Shown here piece after piece: positions 7,742 through 16,252 of a DNA stretch of 64,000 bases. How positions within the stretch are numbered: the stretch's first letter is position 1; every line of letters begins with the position of its first letter. Under the pieces are notes generated by a model that searched no databases, was not told where the DNA came from, and saw only the letters and a list, made by a program, of their open reading frames with translations. The stretch is from a bacterium (lineage in GTDB: Bacteria; Bacteroidota; Bacteroidia; Chitinophagales; Saprospiraceae): NCBI GenBank assembly GCA_024742755.1, contig JANSXW010000010.1, positions 16,587 to 80,586 on the forward strand, in the 5' to 3' direction. The position numbers were made by a program, and so were the translations under genes.

Positions 7742-10700
7742 TCACACCACCACCCCCCAGTCAAACTCCACCCAGTCAAAGCCTTCCACCTTCTTCCGGG
7801 CTTTGGCATCGTTGAGGCTGGTGACGGTGAGGACGGCGCTGCCCATCTTGTTGTAGTTGACCAGCACGCCATCGTCCAGGTCGAGGGGGAGCTTGCGGGC
7901 GGCCAAGGGGTAGAGGATGTCGCGCTCGTACTGCCGCACGTCTTCCAGTATGGCGTCGATCTTGTCGATGTCTTTTTGGGCCTGCGTCTGCTCGCGGGGG
8001 CTGACGTCGGCCTTGAGGGTGATGCTGACCAGAGTGCTGCGCTGTGCTTCCAGCTTGCGGATGAAGTCGCGCACGTAGTCGTTGAGCAGGCGGCTGACCG
8101 TGTCGGGGCGGTAGCGGTGCAGGTACACGAGGGCCTGAAAGTGCTTGCCGGGGGAGCTGAAGAGCCAGTAGATGGGGCGCTTCTTGTAGCGCTGCAGGTG
8201 GTCTTTGTAAAACTCCCGCACAAAGTAGCTGCGGATGTCCCGCCCGAGGGCGTTTTCCACAAACTGCAGGTTGGCTTCAAACTGCTCCGGGCCGAAGGCG
8301 GCTTCCAGAAAGCGGCGGAAGCGCCCGGCCACATCGTCCGGGAAGTAGTCTTCGGCGAGCAGGGGGATGATGCCGTCTTCATCGGGCAGGAAGGTGGCGG
8401 TGCCGGGGCTTGTGCCGGTCTTGTCCCAGTACTCGGGCAGCCCGTCCCCCGCGTTGGCGAGGATGAGCCCTTCTTTGTCGAGGCTGTAGCGCCCCATCAT
8501 GCAGCCTACGGCGTAGCTGAGGAATTGGGCGATGACTTCTTGGTCGTCAAAGACCAGGGCTTCTTGCACAAACTGCTGCCGGGCCGCGCTGCCGACCGGG
8601 CAGTCCTGCCGTTTGGAGAGCTTTGTGGTGGCAGCTTTCAAGGCCTTGCGGTCGAGCTCCTGCTGCAGGATGGTGATGTCTTCCAGGGGGACTTCCGGGC
8701 TGAGCTCTGCCTGCAAGCCGTAGAGGTCGATAAAAATGCGGTTGAGCTCCTCTTCCTGCGCGTGCAATTGCGCAAACTGTGCGCCCCAGTGCGCCTGATA
8801 GGTGGCGTAAGCTTCGGACAGGGTGCTGGCACCGGTGAGCAAAGGGTGGCGCTGAAAGTCCCAGGAGGTTTCGTGGGCGTCCCAGTCGGTATGTGCTATT
8901 GAAATACAATCTGCTGATAAATTGATGCCTATCTCCTCAAATACTTGCTCCTTAACAGGAGTACTAGCAATATGACTAATTTCAAAATTTAAGGTTGGTG
9001 ATATTTTTGAAATCACTCCACTAAAAAAATTTGAATTTACCAATCCTAATAATCCAAGTAAGTTAATTTCCCGTTTCGGATAAGCTCCTGAAGTAGCATC
9101 AATTGGAACAAATCCATTAGGAAAAAGACGACTCGAAAAGCTGCCACTAGTAACCTTATTCCAAGAAATATATTCTTGGAAATAATACTGAGGGCTTCGA
9201 ATCACGGATTTTGGCTTTAAGCCTTTAAGCTCAAAACCATTTTTTTCCCAGTTAATAACATATTCTTGATTACCATACCATTTCCTAAAATCTCCGCCTT
9301 TGTTACAAGGAAACCACTTTTTATTTGATTGCTCCGCATCTTTTATTTCTTTAAGCGAAAAATCTAAACGATCTATTCCAATCTCAGCCCAAAATCTTAA
9401 AAATCTTCCATTATCGCTGGTGGACAGTCCTTTTTTTAGGCTCACATACTTTTCTATACTTTGCTCGGACTGAAATAAGTTGACAACCTCCTCACTCAAC
9501 CAATACCCAATCGGGCTGCCCGGGATTTTTTGGAAGTCTTGCTGCCGGGCGTGGTAAAAACCATAATCCTGATCTAAGAACAGCTTTTCAATTTTATCTA
9601 CAGAGCGTACTTGTACATGTTTCTTAAACAGGCGGCGATAGATACCCGGCATATCATCGGCAGCCCGGTTGACCATTGTGAAAGCTACCGAACCAAAATC
9701 AGAGCCAAAAATACCCCTGCCTAAGTGCAGCAAAGTATCAATTTGCACTTGTTGGAGCATATCCTTTCGGTATTTTTCAAAAGAGGACAGAAACATCCAG
9801 GATGGCAGATTAATCATTCCGATCAGCCCAAATGGTAATACCTGCTCCTGTGCTCGCTGCATGAAACAGACCATCAAATCGTCTTTGGCTTTGGGATAGT
9901 GCTGTTTCACCCATTTAGATAGCTCAGGGTTCATCTTCCCGCCCCCCATATACGGCGGATTATCCACCACACAGTGCATCTGCTCCCCCAGCTCCTGCAA
10001 TTGCTGCAAGGCATTCGCCAGGTGCTGCAATTGGGTGCGCAGGAAGATGTCATTGGTCTGCGCGCGCTCCACCACCACCTGCCGGGCCCGCCTGATTTCG
10101 CCCGCTTCCGCCTGCGGCTGTATAAGTGAGCCGAGGTTGGTAGCCTGCTGCAGGTGCTGCAGGTCGCTGCTTAGGGCTTCAGTGGGTGTGATACCACAGG
10201 CTTCCAAAGCCGCTGCCGTTTCCTCCGTACTCAGCGGCAAATCCTGAAACTGCAGGATGTGGGGGCGGATATTTTTGCGGAAAATCCGGCGGTGGTAAGC
10301 CCGGGCTTTCATCATCAGCGCAAAGCCGGCCAGCTGTGCGGCCCGCTCATCGATCTCAAAGCCGCGCAGGTTGTTTTCCAAAATGAGCTGCGGGATTTCA
10401 CTTTTGTTGTAGCCCTCCTCTTCGTACATGAGGGTGAGCAGCTCGAAGGCATACAGCAGGATGTGCCCGCTCCCGCAGGCCTGATCCAGAAAGTGGATAT
10501 CGGTCACGCTGTCGATGCGCAGGAAGTCGGCCGCCTGCGCCGCCGGGGAGTCGATGTAGTAGCGCATGTGGGCCCGCAACCCGGAGTTGGGGCGGTTCTG
10601 CAGCCACAGCTTACCGAGGGTATTCTGCACCATATACTCCACAATCCACCGGGGCGTAAACAGCTGCGTGGCGGCCGGCAGGTCTTCCGGGGCCACCCGC

Positions 10701-11344
10701 CCTTTGGCGGCAAACACCGCATCCTTCTTTTCCGAGATGTAAAACTGGTACAGCCAGCCGATGATTTCCACATTTTGGGCGGCTTCCGGCGGCATGCCGT
10801 CGCGTACATCCTGCACGATGCTGCGGGCGCTGAGCAGGTCATTGGGCACGAGCAACTCCGTATAGTCCTGCAGCCGCTGAAACATAAAAGGCATGGCGCT
10901 GTGCCATTGGTTGCAGGCCGCGATTAGCAGCAGTTGGTAAGCTTCATTCTGCGGGTCGGGCGAAGGCAGCTCGCCATTGAGCAGCTGAAAGACCCGCTTG
11001 CGGTCCACCGTCAGCTCCTCCCCGATCAACCCCCGCTTGGCCTGCTGCAGGATTTCCGGCAGGGTCTCCCCATCGGCCGGGCTGAGCACCCGCGGGCGGG
11101 TGTAGTCATTGGCATCCATAAACCGCAATGCCACGAGGCGGTTGAACCAGGTGTAGGCCACTTCCTCCATCAGGGCGGCCTTCCCTTTGGCCTTCAGCGC
11201 TTGCGCCAGTTGGTCCACCTGTTGGCTGCGCTCCCGCCGCTCGATGCTATCGGTATTCAGCACCTGTTCCAGCCGGTTGCTGATTTGTTCGAGCAGCTTG
11301 CGGCGTGCGGCTTGGGCGAAGGATTTTAGGGTGGTGGTTTGCAT
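7742..11344 (-). CDS. pglX: BREX adenine-specific DNA methyltransferase PglX
   Basis: This 1200-aa protein has the PglX layout. A helical N-terminus (MQTTTLKSFAQAARRKLLEQISNRLEQVL) is followed by an adenine-N6 methyltransferase core with SAM-binding motif FLDQACGSGHILLYAFE (about 288) and catalytic NPPY in VVDNPPYMGGGK (about 460), then a target-recognition region and a helical C-terminus. In BREX, PglX methylates a non-palindromic host site on one strand and is needed for both self-marking and defence. It follows brxC by 52 bp. The region 8.9-9.6 kb is visibly AT-rich against GC-rich flanks and falls in the target-recognition domain, suggesting domain exchange. The long plus-strand ORF at 7685-8902 is its shadow. 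Confidence 0.93.
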   Translation of the reverse strand: MQTTTLKSFAQAARRKLLEQISNRLEQVLNTDSIERRERSQQVDQLAQALKAKGKAALMEEVAYTWFNRLVALRFMDANDYTRPRVLSPADGETLPEILQQAKRGLIGEELTVDRKRVFQLLNGELPSPDPQNEAYQLLLIAACNQWHSAMPFMFQRLQDYTELLVPNDLLSARSIVQDVRDGMPPEAAQNVEIIGWLYQFYISEKKDAVFAAKGRVAPEDLPAATQLFTPRWIVEYMVQNTLGKLWLQNRPNSGLRAHMRYYIDSPAAQAADFLRIDSVTDIHFLDQACGSGHILLYAFELLTLMYEEEGYNKSEIPQLILENNLRGFEIDERAAQLAGFALMMKARAYHRRIFRKNIRPHILQFQDLPLSTEETAAALEACGITPTEALSSDLQHLQQATNLGSLIQPQAEAGEIRRARQVVVERAQTNDIFLRTQLQHLANALQQLQELGEQMHCVVDNPPYMGGGKMNPELSKWVKQHYPKAKDDLMVCFMQRAQEQVLPFGLIGMINLPSWMFLSSFEKYRKDMLQQVQIDTLLHLGRGIFGSDFGSVAFTMVNRAADDMPGIYRRLFKKHVQVRSVDKIEKLFLDQDYGFYHARQQDFQKIPGSPIGYWLSEEVVNLFQSEQSIEKYVSLKKGLSTSDNGRFLRFWAEIGIDRLDFSLKEIKDAEQSNKKWFPCNKGGDFRKWYGNQEYVINWEKNGFELKGLKPKSVIRSPQYYFQEYISWNKVTSGSFSSRLFPNGFVPIDATSGAYPKREINLLGLLGLVNSNFFSGVISKISPTLNFEISHIASTPVKEQVFEEIGINLSADCISIAHTDWDAHETSWDFQRHPLLTGASTLSEAYATYQAHWGAQFAQLHAQEEELNRIFIDLYGLQAELSPEVPLEDITILQQELDRKALKAATTKLSKRQDCPVGSAARQQFVQEALVFDDQEVIAQFLSYAVGCMMGRYSLDKEGLILANAGDGLPEYWDKTGTSPGTATFLPDEDGIIPLLAEDYFPDDVAGRFRRFLEAAFGPEQFEANLQFVENALGRDIRSYFVREFYKDHLQRYKKRPIYWLFSSPGKHFQALVYLHRYRPDTVSRLLNDYVRDFIRKLEAQRSTLVSITLKADVSPREQTQAQKDIDKIDAILEDVRQYERDILYPLAARKLPLDLDDGVLVNYNKMGSAVLTVTSLNDAKARKKVEGFDWVEFDWGVVV

Positions 11345-11396
11345 GGGTGGTTAGGGTTCTGTTAGGTTTAGGAAAATGACTTTAGCTCAAATTGAT

Positions 11397-14300
11397 TTAC
11401 AACAAAATATCCCGGTCCTTCCCCAGCTGTTCCAAATAAGCTGCCCGCAGCTTTTCCAGGTAAGCGTCTACCTCTTCGGGCGTGCGCAGATGAGGGCGCG
11501 GGAAGTGCACTTTTATCGTACTGGCCCGGATAAATTCCCGCCGCTGCTGCACCGGACGGGTAGCCGCCGGTGTGCCCTGATCGGCTTTATTGGCAACCTC
11601 CGGTGTACGGCTTGCCGGTTCAGGAGGGGGGGCCGACATCTGGTACAAGTTGGTCAGGCAGTGTGCGTACTGTTTTTCTTCAAACTGCCGCACGAAATCC
11701 CGAAGGTTCGCAATGTGCTTGCTCCGGTCAATCTCCCCCATAGCCAGGTCAAAGGGGCGTAGCAGTTCTGCCTGCTGGCTTTCCGAAAGGCTTTCAAAGC
11801 GATCTACCTGATAGAGCTTTTCGCGGAGTTCCTGAATGACTGCCCGCGCCTCATTCTTTTCCGCTTCGAGGGTATCGCGGAGCAACTGCCGGCATTTGTC
11901 CAGTTGCTCTTTGGCCAGTTGCATCTTGTTGCCCAGGTAGGGGCGGGGCTCGCCTGCCACTACTTGTAAAGCCTGCAGCTCCTCCTGATCGATATACTGA
12001 TTATTGGCCTGCCCTCTGTCCAGGAAAAGGTTGATATCCTCAAATATCTTCCGCTGCTGCCCGGCCATAAAAGACTTAATGGGGTCAACGGTATCCTCCT
12101 TGATGTCGATAAGGCTATCCTCGATCGCCTCCAACTGATCAAAGTACTTATTGTAGTTGGTGGAAGCCAGCTGATCGAGCTGCCGGGTATAGTCCTCCAG
12201 CACGTTCAGGAAAGCAAACCGGTCTTTTTCCCGGAGCAGTTGCCTCAATGCTGTAGCTTCCTCCCGGAGCCTTTTCTGAAAAGCTACCGCAGCGTCTTTT
12301 GGGTCATTCCCGTGATTGGATTCGTTGAAAAGTTCCCGGTGCAGGTCCTTGAGCCTTTTTAGAGCACGGGCATCTACCTCCGGCAGCGGCTCCACAATAG
12401 TTTGGGGGCGCAGGCGAATGTTGGTCATATTGTTGAATGCGGCCTCGTGGCCGACCAGCTCTCCGTTTTCTTTCAACTCTACCTTGTTGCGGGCCATTAG
12501 GCGGGCCAGCAGGCAAAGCGTCCCCATTTCCGGCCATCCGTAGGGCGCTTTGCTAAATTTGTCGAGCAGGGCAGAAATGGTCAGCCGTTCTCCTTGCCGG
12601 TTGCTTAACAAGGTGTGATCCAGCAGCTCCCGTTCCGCCTCGCTCAGGCTTTCATCGGCATGCCGGAACAGGTCATCCGCCTGACTTTGCAGAATATTTT
12701 TTAAATCAGATTCCGTGTAGCCCTGTTTCAGCATACGCAAGTTGGGGAAAGCGTAGCTGATCAGTTCCTGCAGCCCCTCCGTAATCCGGTTGCGGGCATT
12801 GGAGGAAGCCGGGGCGGAAAGTTCTTCTCCGTTCAGGATGAGCGTTGCCCTGCCCAGCAGGCGTTCTGCCCGGGCAATCAGGCTCTTGTACAGCTGATCA
12901 TTGCTCGACTTTTTGCGTTGCAAAATCTGATGGACCTCCTCTTTCAGCTGATTGGAGGTATTCTGACGGAAGTACTTGTCCACCTGCTTGTACATCCGGA
13001 TATCTTTCAGCAGGCGGTCATCTTCCGGCAGCAGCGCCAGCAGCTCTTTGGTCGCCATGGTGTGGGACTTTAGAATGGCGGGGGCCCCAAAGTGCTCATG
13101 CTGCGGAGTGATGACATTGAGGCTGAGCTCCGAGTCTCTGCCAATCAGATTGCCATCCAGCTTGCGGGCAAAGGCGTAGTCCTGCTGATTCTCCTGATAG
13201 CGGATTTTGGTATCCCGGAAGACGTCCTTGTAGATGACCTGTGCCAGCATCTCATTGACTTCCGTGATATCGATCGGGGTGCTCTTGATTTCATTCTCAA
13301 TGTCTTTTTCGACATTGGTCAGGTATTCATAGTCTTCACCGTTGCGCTGAATGTAGATTTCATGCTCCAGGCGGTTAAGGGCCTCCTGCACCCGCTTTTC
13401 GTGCTGATGAAGGTCTACCTGAAAATCCTCGATCAGCAGGATAGCGATATGCTTGAGCGAAGGACGGAAACTCTTGACGAACTTCACCAGGAACAAGGCT
13501 TTAAGCACCCGTACCATAAATGGGTCATCCACCAGGTTCTTCTCTGCGATCTGCACGGCAGATTGTATTTCGCCCAGCAAAGAGCCCTGAATGCCATCGT
13601 ACATGCGGTCGAAGCTGGCAATCTGAGGCAACTCCATGCCATCCGCAATCATGCTTTTGGCAACATCCTGGAAAACGCCCAGCATGGAGCGCTCCCCTAC
13701 TGACTGATGCTTGCCCTGAAAGGCATTCTGAACCGATAGCCCCCGTATACACTGCTGAAAAAGGGTGAACTGATAAGGCAGAAAAGGATAAGTCCGGAGG
13801 AAATGGGCATCATCCTGATAGCCGCGAAAAGCCGTCCCTCCCTCACTGAAGTGGAACAAGGTTTTGAAGTTGTTCTGTTCTGCTTCGTAGACCGGCTTCA
13901 GCAGGCGTTCTCCTTCCTCGTTTTTGTCGAGCAACCGGCGTTGGATGACCTCATCTACATTCCCGCTGGTAAGATTGACGCGGCAGGCGAAACGGGCCTG
14001 AATTTTAGAGAAGTCATTGCTTTGCTGATCGGATACGGCACCGACCACTGCATCAATGTCCTCCTGAGACGTCACGAATATCCAGGCCTGCCCTTTGCAA
14101 TGGGTGGCTAATGACTCCGCTATAGTCTGCAGGTTGGTCATCAGCTTGGTATTGTCGGCGATGTACTGCCCTACTTCATCCACGAAGAAATTGAGGCGGA
14201 AACCGGGCTCCTGCTGCCCGATGTAATCTTTGACCATCATGGCGAATGATTCAATCGAGACTTTGTAATCATCCCGGTAGCGGTCGATATAGCGAGCGGC

Positions 14301-14957
14301 TTCCTCTTTTGCAATGCCCTTAACGGCAGCCAGGGCACTGGCAAACTCGCCACTGGCCATTTTGAGGCGGTTGCGGCGCTGTTCCCAGCTTCTGCCCCGG
14401 GGGTCAGCCTTCTGAAAAGCCGTTTTAAAGGCCTCATACAGCCCCTCGCTATCGAGGTCGCGCTCCAGCTCAGCCACATAGCCCAGTTTGGGGTAGTAGC
14501 CCTGCATTTCATTGAAGACCTTAACGAATACCGACAAGACCGCATCTTCCTGGTCTTTGCTGATGATATCCGCTTTTTGGTCAATATTGAAGAGGATACT
14601 TTTGGAAGGGATGCCTGCAGCGCGCTGAAGCTCCGCTTTCAACAAGGCATCATCCACTTTTTCGCAAAGCAAATCCGCCGCCTGATGCCCGTCCAGAGCG
14701 CGGTTTTCCAACAGCAGGGACAGCATTTTGAGCAAGTGGGATTTACCGGAGCCAAAGAAGCCACTGATCCAAACGCCATTGATGCCGGCGTATTCGTTGT
14801 AGTAGTCAATAAAATGCTGAGTCAGCTTTTTGCGGACTTCATCCGTAAAGACGTATTCGCGGACTTCTCTGAGCAAGTGCTCGTCGTCGTCGGCTTTGAT
14901 GACGCCCTCAATGGGGCGGGTAATGTCCTGCTTGAAAATGTTTTTTAAATGGGTCAT
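11397..14957 (-). CDS. brxC: BREX P-loop ATPase BrxC
   Basis: A 1186-aa BrxC-type ATPase. The N-terminal segment (MTHLKNIFKQDITRPIEGVIKADD) and the Walker A WISGFFGSGKSHLLKMLSLL (about residue 67) are characteristic of BrxC/PglY. The Walker B-like FFVDEVGQYIADN is near residue 259. The C-terminal half is rich in predicted coiled coil (RELREKLYQVDRFESLSESQQAELL). BrxC is a DNA-associated ATPase essential for BREX defence and methylation. It lies 26 bp downstream of brxB and 52 bp upstream of pglX in the canonical order. Length and motifs look intact. Confidence 0.93.
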   Translation of the reverse strand: MTHLKNIFKQDITRPIEGVIKADDDEHLLREVREYVFTDEVRKKLTQHFIDYYNEYAGINGVWISGFFGSGKSHLLKMLSLLLENRALDGHQAADLLCEKVDDALLKAELQRAAGIPSKSILFNIDQKADIISKDQEDAVLSVFVKVFNEMQGYYPKLGYVAELERDLDSEGLYEAFKTAFQKADPRGRSWEQRRNRLKMASGEFASALAAVKGIAKEEAARYIDRYRDDYKVSIESFAMMVKDYIGQQEPGFRLNFFVDEVGQYIADNTKLMTNLQTIAESLATHCKGQAWIFVTSQEDIDAVVGAVSDQQSNDFSKIQARFACRVNLTSGNVDEVIQRRLLDKNEEGERLLKPVYEAEQNNFKTLFHFSEGGTAFRGYQDDAHFLRTYPFLPYQFTLFQQCIRGLSVQNAFQGKHQSVGERSMLGVFQDVAKSMIADGMELPQIASFDRMYDGIQGSLLGEIQSAVQIAEKNLVDDPFMVRVLKALFLVKFVKSFRPSLKHIAILLIEDFQVDLHQHEKRVQEALNRLEHEIYIQRNGEDYEYLTNVEKDIENEIKSTPIDITEVNEMLAQVIYKDVFRDTKIRYQENQQDYAFARKLDGNLIGRDSELSLNVITPQHEHFGAPAILKSHTMATKELLALLPEDDRLLKDIRMYKQVDKYFRQNTSNQLKEEVHQILQRKKSSNDQLYKSLIARAERLLGRATLILNGEELSAPASSNARNRITEGLQELISYAFPNLRMLKQGYTESDLKNILQSQADDLFRHADESLSEAERELLDHTLLSNRQGERLTISALLDKFSKAPYGWPEMGTLCLLARLMARNKVELKENGELVGHEAAFNNMTNIRLRPQTIVEPLPEVDARALKRLKDLHRELFNESNHGNDPKDAAVAFQKRLREEATALRQLLREKDRFAFLNVLEDYTRQLDQLASTNYNKYFDQLEAIEDSLIDIKEDTVDPIKSFMAGQQRKIFEDINLFLDRGQANNQYIDQEELQALQVVAGEPRPYLGNKMQLAKEQLDKCRQLLRDTLEAEKNEARAVIQELREKLYQVDRFESLSESQQAELLRPFDLAMGEIDRSKHIANLRDFVRQFEEKQYAHCLTNLYQMSAPPPEPASRTPEVANKADQGTPAATRPVQQRREFIRASTIKVHFPRPHLRTPEEVDAYLEKLRAAYLEQLGKDRDILL

Positions 14958-14983
14958 TTTTCCTGCTGAATTGGTTAGAGCGA

Positions 14984-15583
14984 TTACAGATTGATGTTAT
15001 CAAGATTGAACGCCCGGTAGTAATTATCGTCTTTCAGAGTATCAAACAAGCGCAAGTAAGAGCCACTTCTGGAAGTGACGTAGGCTCCCGGGAAAAACAT
15101 AACCGTGGGAGCTGTTTTTGCTATACGCTGCAGGTTGTTCAGCACATTGTGCGACCGGATGAAGGGAAAAACCTGCCCGACCCCGGTGATGAAAAGCACC
15201 TGATGTGCCCTGGCTTTTATCCGTCGATCTATGGCCGGGATCATTTCCGTTTCCACATCGAGAATGGACTGCATCATTTCGAGGAATTCTGCTTTCGTGC
15301 TTTGTGTTTCTTCCTCAAAAATGTCTTCCAGGCTGTCTTCCTGCTGAATGATTTCTAAAGATAAATCAAAGAGGTTAATTTCCAACGTATCAATGTCCAA
15401 AGTTTTCAGCCGCTTTTGCAGGGCATCGATGGCTTTGACGACTTCATTTTCCTGCGTAGCCGGGTAAGGGGCGATATAAAAGGGGATTTCATTGCCAATG
15501 GCCTCCATTTTCAGGAAGGCCTCCTGCTGAATTTGCCTGAAGTAGTGGTCAAACTTTTCCGAAATTTTCTCCTTTTGCATCAC
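14984..15583 (-). CDS. brxB: BREX protein BrxB (DUF1788)
   Basis: This 199-aa protein ends with the conserved BrxB/DUF1788 block FPFIRSHNVLNNLQ ... VMFFPGAY ... GSYLRLFDTLKDDNYYRAFNL. The first codon in the ORF track is GTG overlapping the brxA stop (GTGA). The next codon is ATG at 15580, itself overlapping that stop as TGATG, and is an equally good start. Either way it is coupled to brxA. Its biochemical role within BREX is not well defined; it is a core component of the type 1-like system. Confidence 0.92.
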   Translation of the reverse strand: MMQKEKISEKFDHYFRQIQQEAFLKMEAIGNEIPFYIAPYPATQENEVVKAIDALQKRLKTLDIDTLEINLFDLSLEIIQQEDSLEDIFEEETQSTKAEFLEMMQSILDVETEMIPAIDRRIKARAHQVLFITGVGQVFPFIRSHNVLNNLQRIAKTAPTVMFFPGAYVTSRSGSYLRLFDTLKDDNYYRAFNLDNINL

Positions 15584-16212
15584 TTTATACGGTTGATAAA
15601 CTGCCTGATATCCCGGTCGGCGACCAGCAAATAGCGCAGCAGTTTAGGGTCTTCGTCAATCAGTGCCTCGGCTACATAGGTGGTCACTACGGGTGGTGTA
15701 ATGACCCGTTCTTCACGGTTGTTGACCACGCCGGCTTCCTCCATCATTCTGTACAGCCGTGACCGCAGTTTTTGATAAGTCGAATCACTGACTTGCTGCA
15801 GCTTTTGCTCTTTGAGGGTCTGTGCCTCCAGGAAAGCGGTGTAATCTGATTCATGCACGATATACTCAAAAGCCTGAATTTTATTGAGCAGGACCTCCAG
15901 TGTAAATGCCCCGATAAACGGATACACCTTGCATACCGCCACCCAAAGCAGCTGCTGCTGTTCTGTGAAGGTACCTTCCGCGAGGCGTTCCAGTTGCAGG
16001 GGCGTCATCTCTTTTAACCGGGTGCGCACCTCATAGAAGGACCGCACGGTTGTTTTCAGCTGGTTCTTTTGCAGGGCATTTTCTCCAACGACCGCTTCCT
16101 GTACAGCCTCCCAGTCCTGTGTATCCGCGTACAACTGTGCGATTTTGATGCTTTCCTCCACCTGTAGGGCAGCACCGGAAAAGGACAGTCTGTACGGACG
16201 GGACGCAGCCAT
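15580..16212 (-). CDS. brxA: BREX protein BrxA (DUF1819)
   Basis: A 210-aa protein with the DUF1819 pattern: YRLSFSGAALQVEESIKIAQLYADTQDWEAV near the start, LLWVAVCKVYPFIGAFTLEVLLNK in the middle, and SDSTYQKLRSRLYRMMEEAGVV in the winged-helix-like C-terminal part. BrxA is a small DNA-binding BREX component. It starts 40 bp after the unrecognised 719-aa gene, so the two upstream genes are probably in the same transcript, and it overlaps brxB. Confidence 0.92.
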   Translation of the reverse strand: MAASRPYRLSFSGAALQVEESIKIAQLYADTQDWEAVQEAVVGENALQKNQLKTTVRSFYEVRTRLKEMTPLQLERLAEGTFTEQQQLLWVAVCKVYPFIGAFTLEVLLNKIQAFEYIVHESDYTAFLEAQTLKEQKLQQVSDSTYQKLRSRLYRMMEEAGVVNNREERVITPPVVTTYVAEALIDEDPKLLRYLLVADRDIRQFINRIK

Positions 16213-16252
16213 TTACTTCTGTTTTTGTGCCGCCCAATATAGGCAATTGCCG

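Noticed and set aside
7685-8902. 405-aa plus-strand ORF, and similar long ORFs at 10259-10927, 13092-13703 and 47082-48002
   Set aside because: They lie antisense to clear genes (pglX, brxC, kinase-FGE), have low-complexity GC-driven composition and no domains. They are shadows of GC-rich coding regions.
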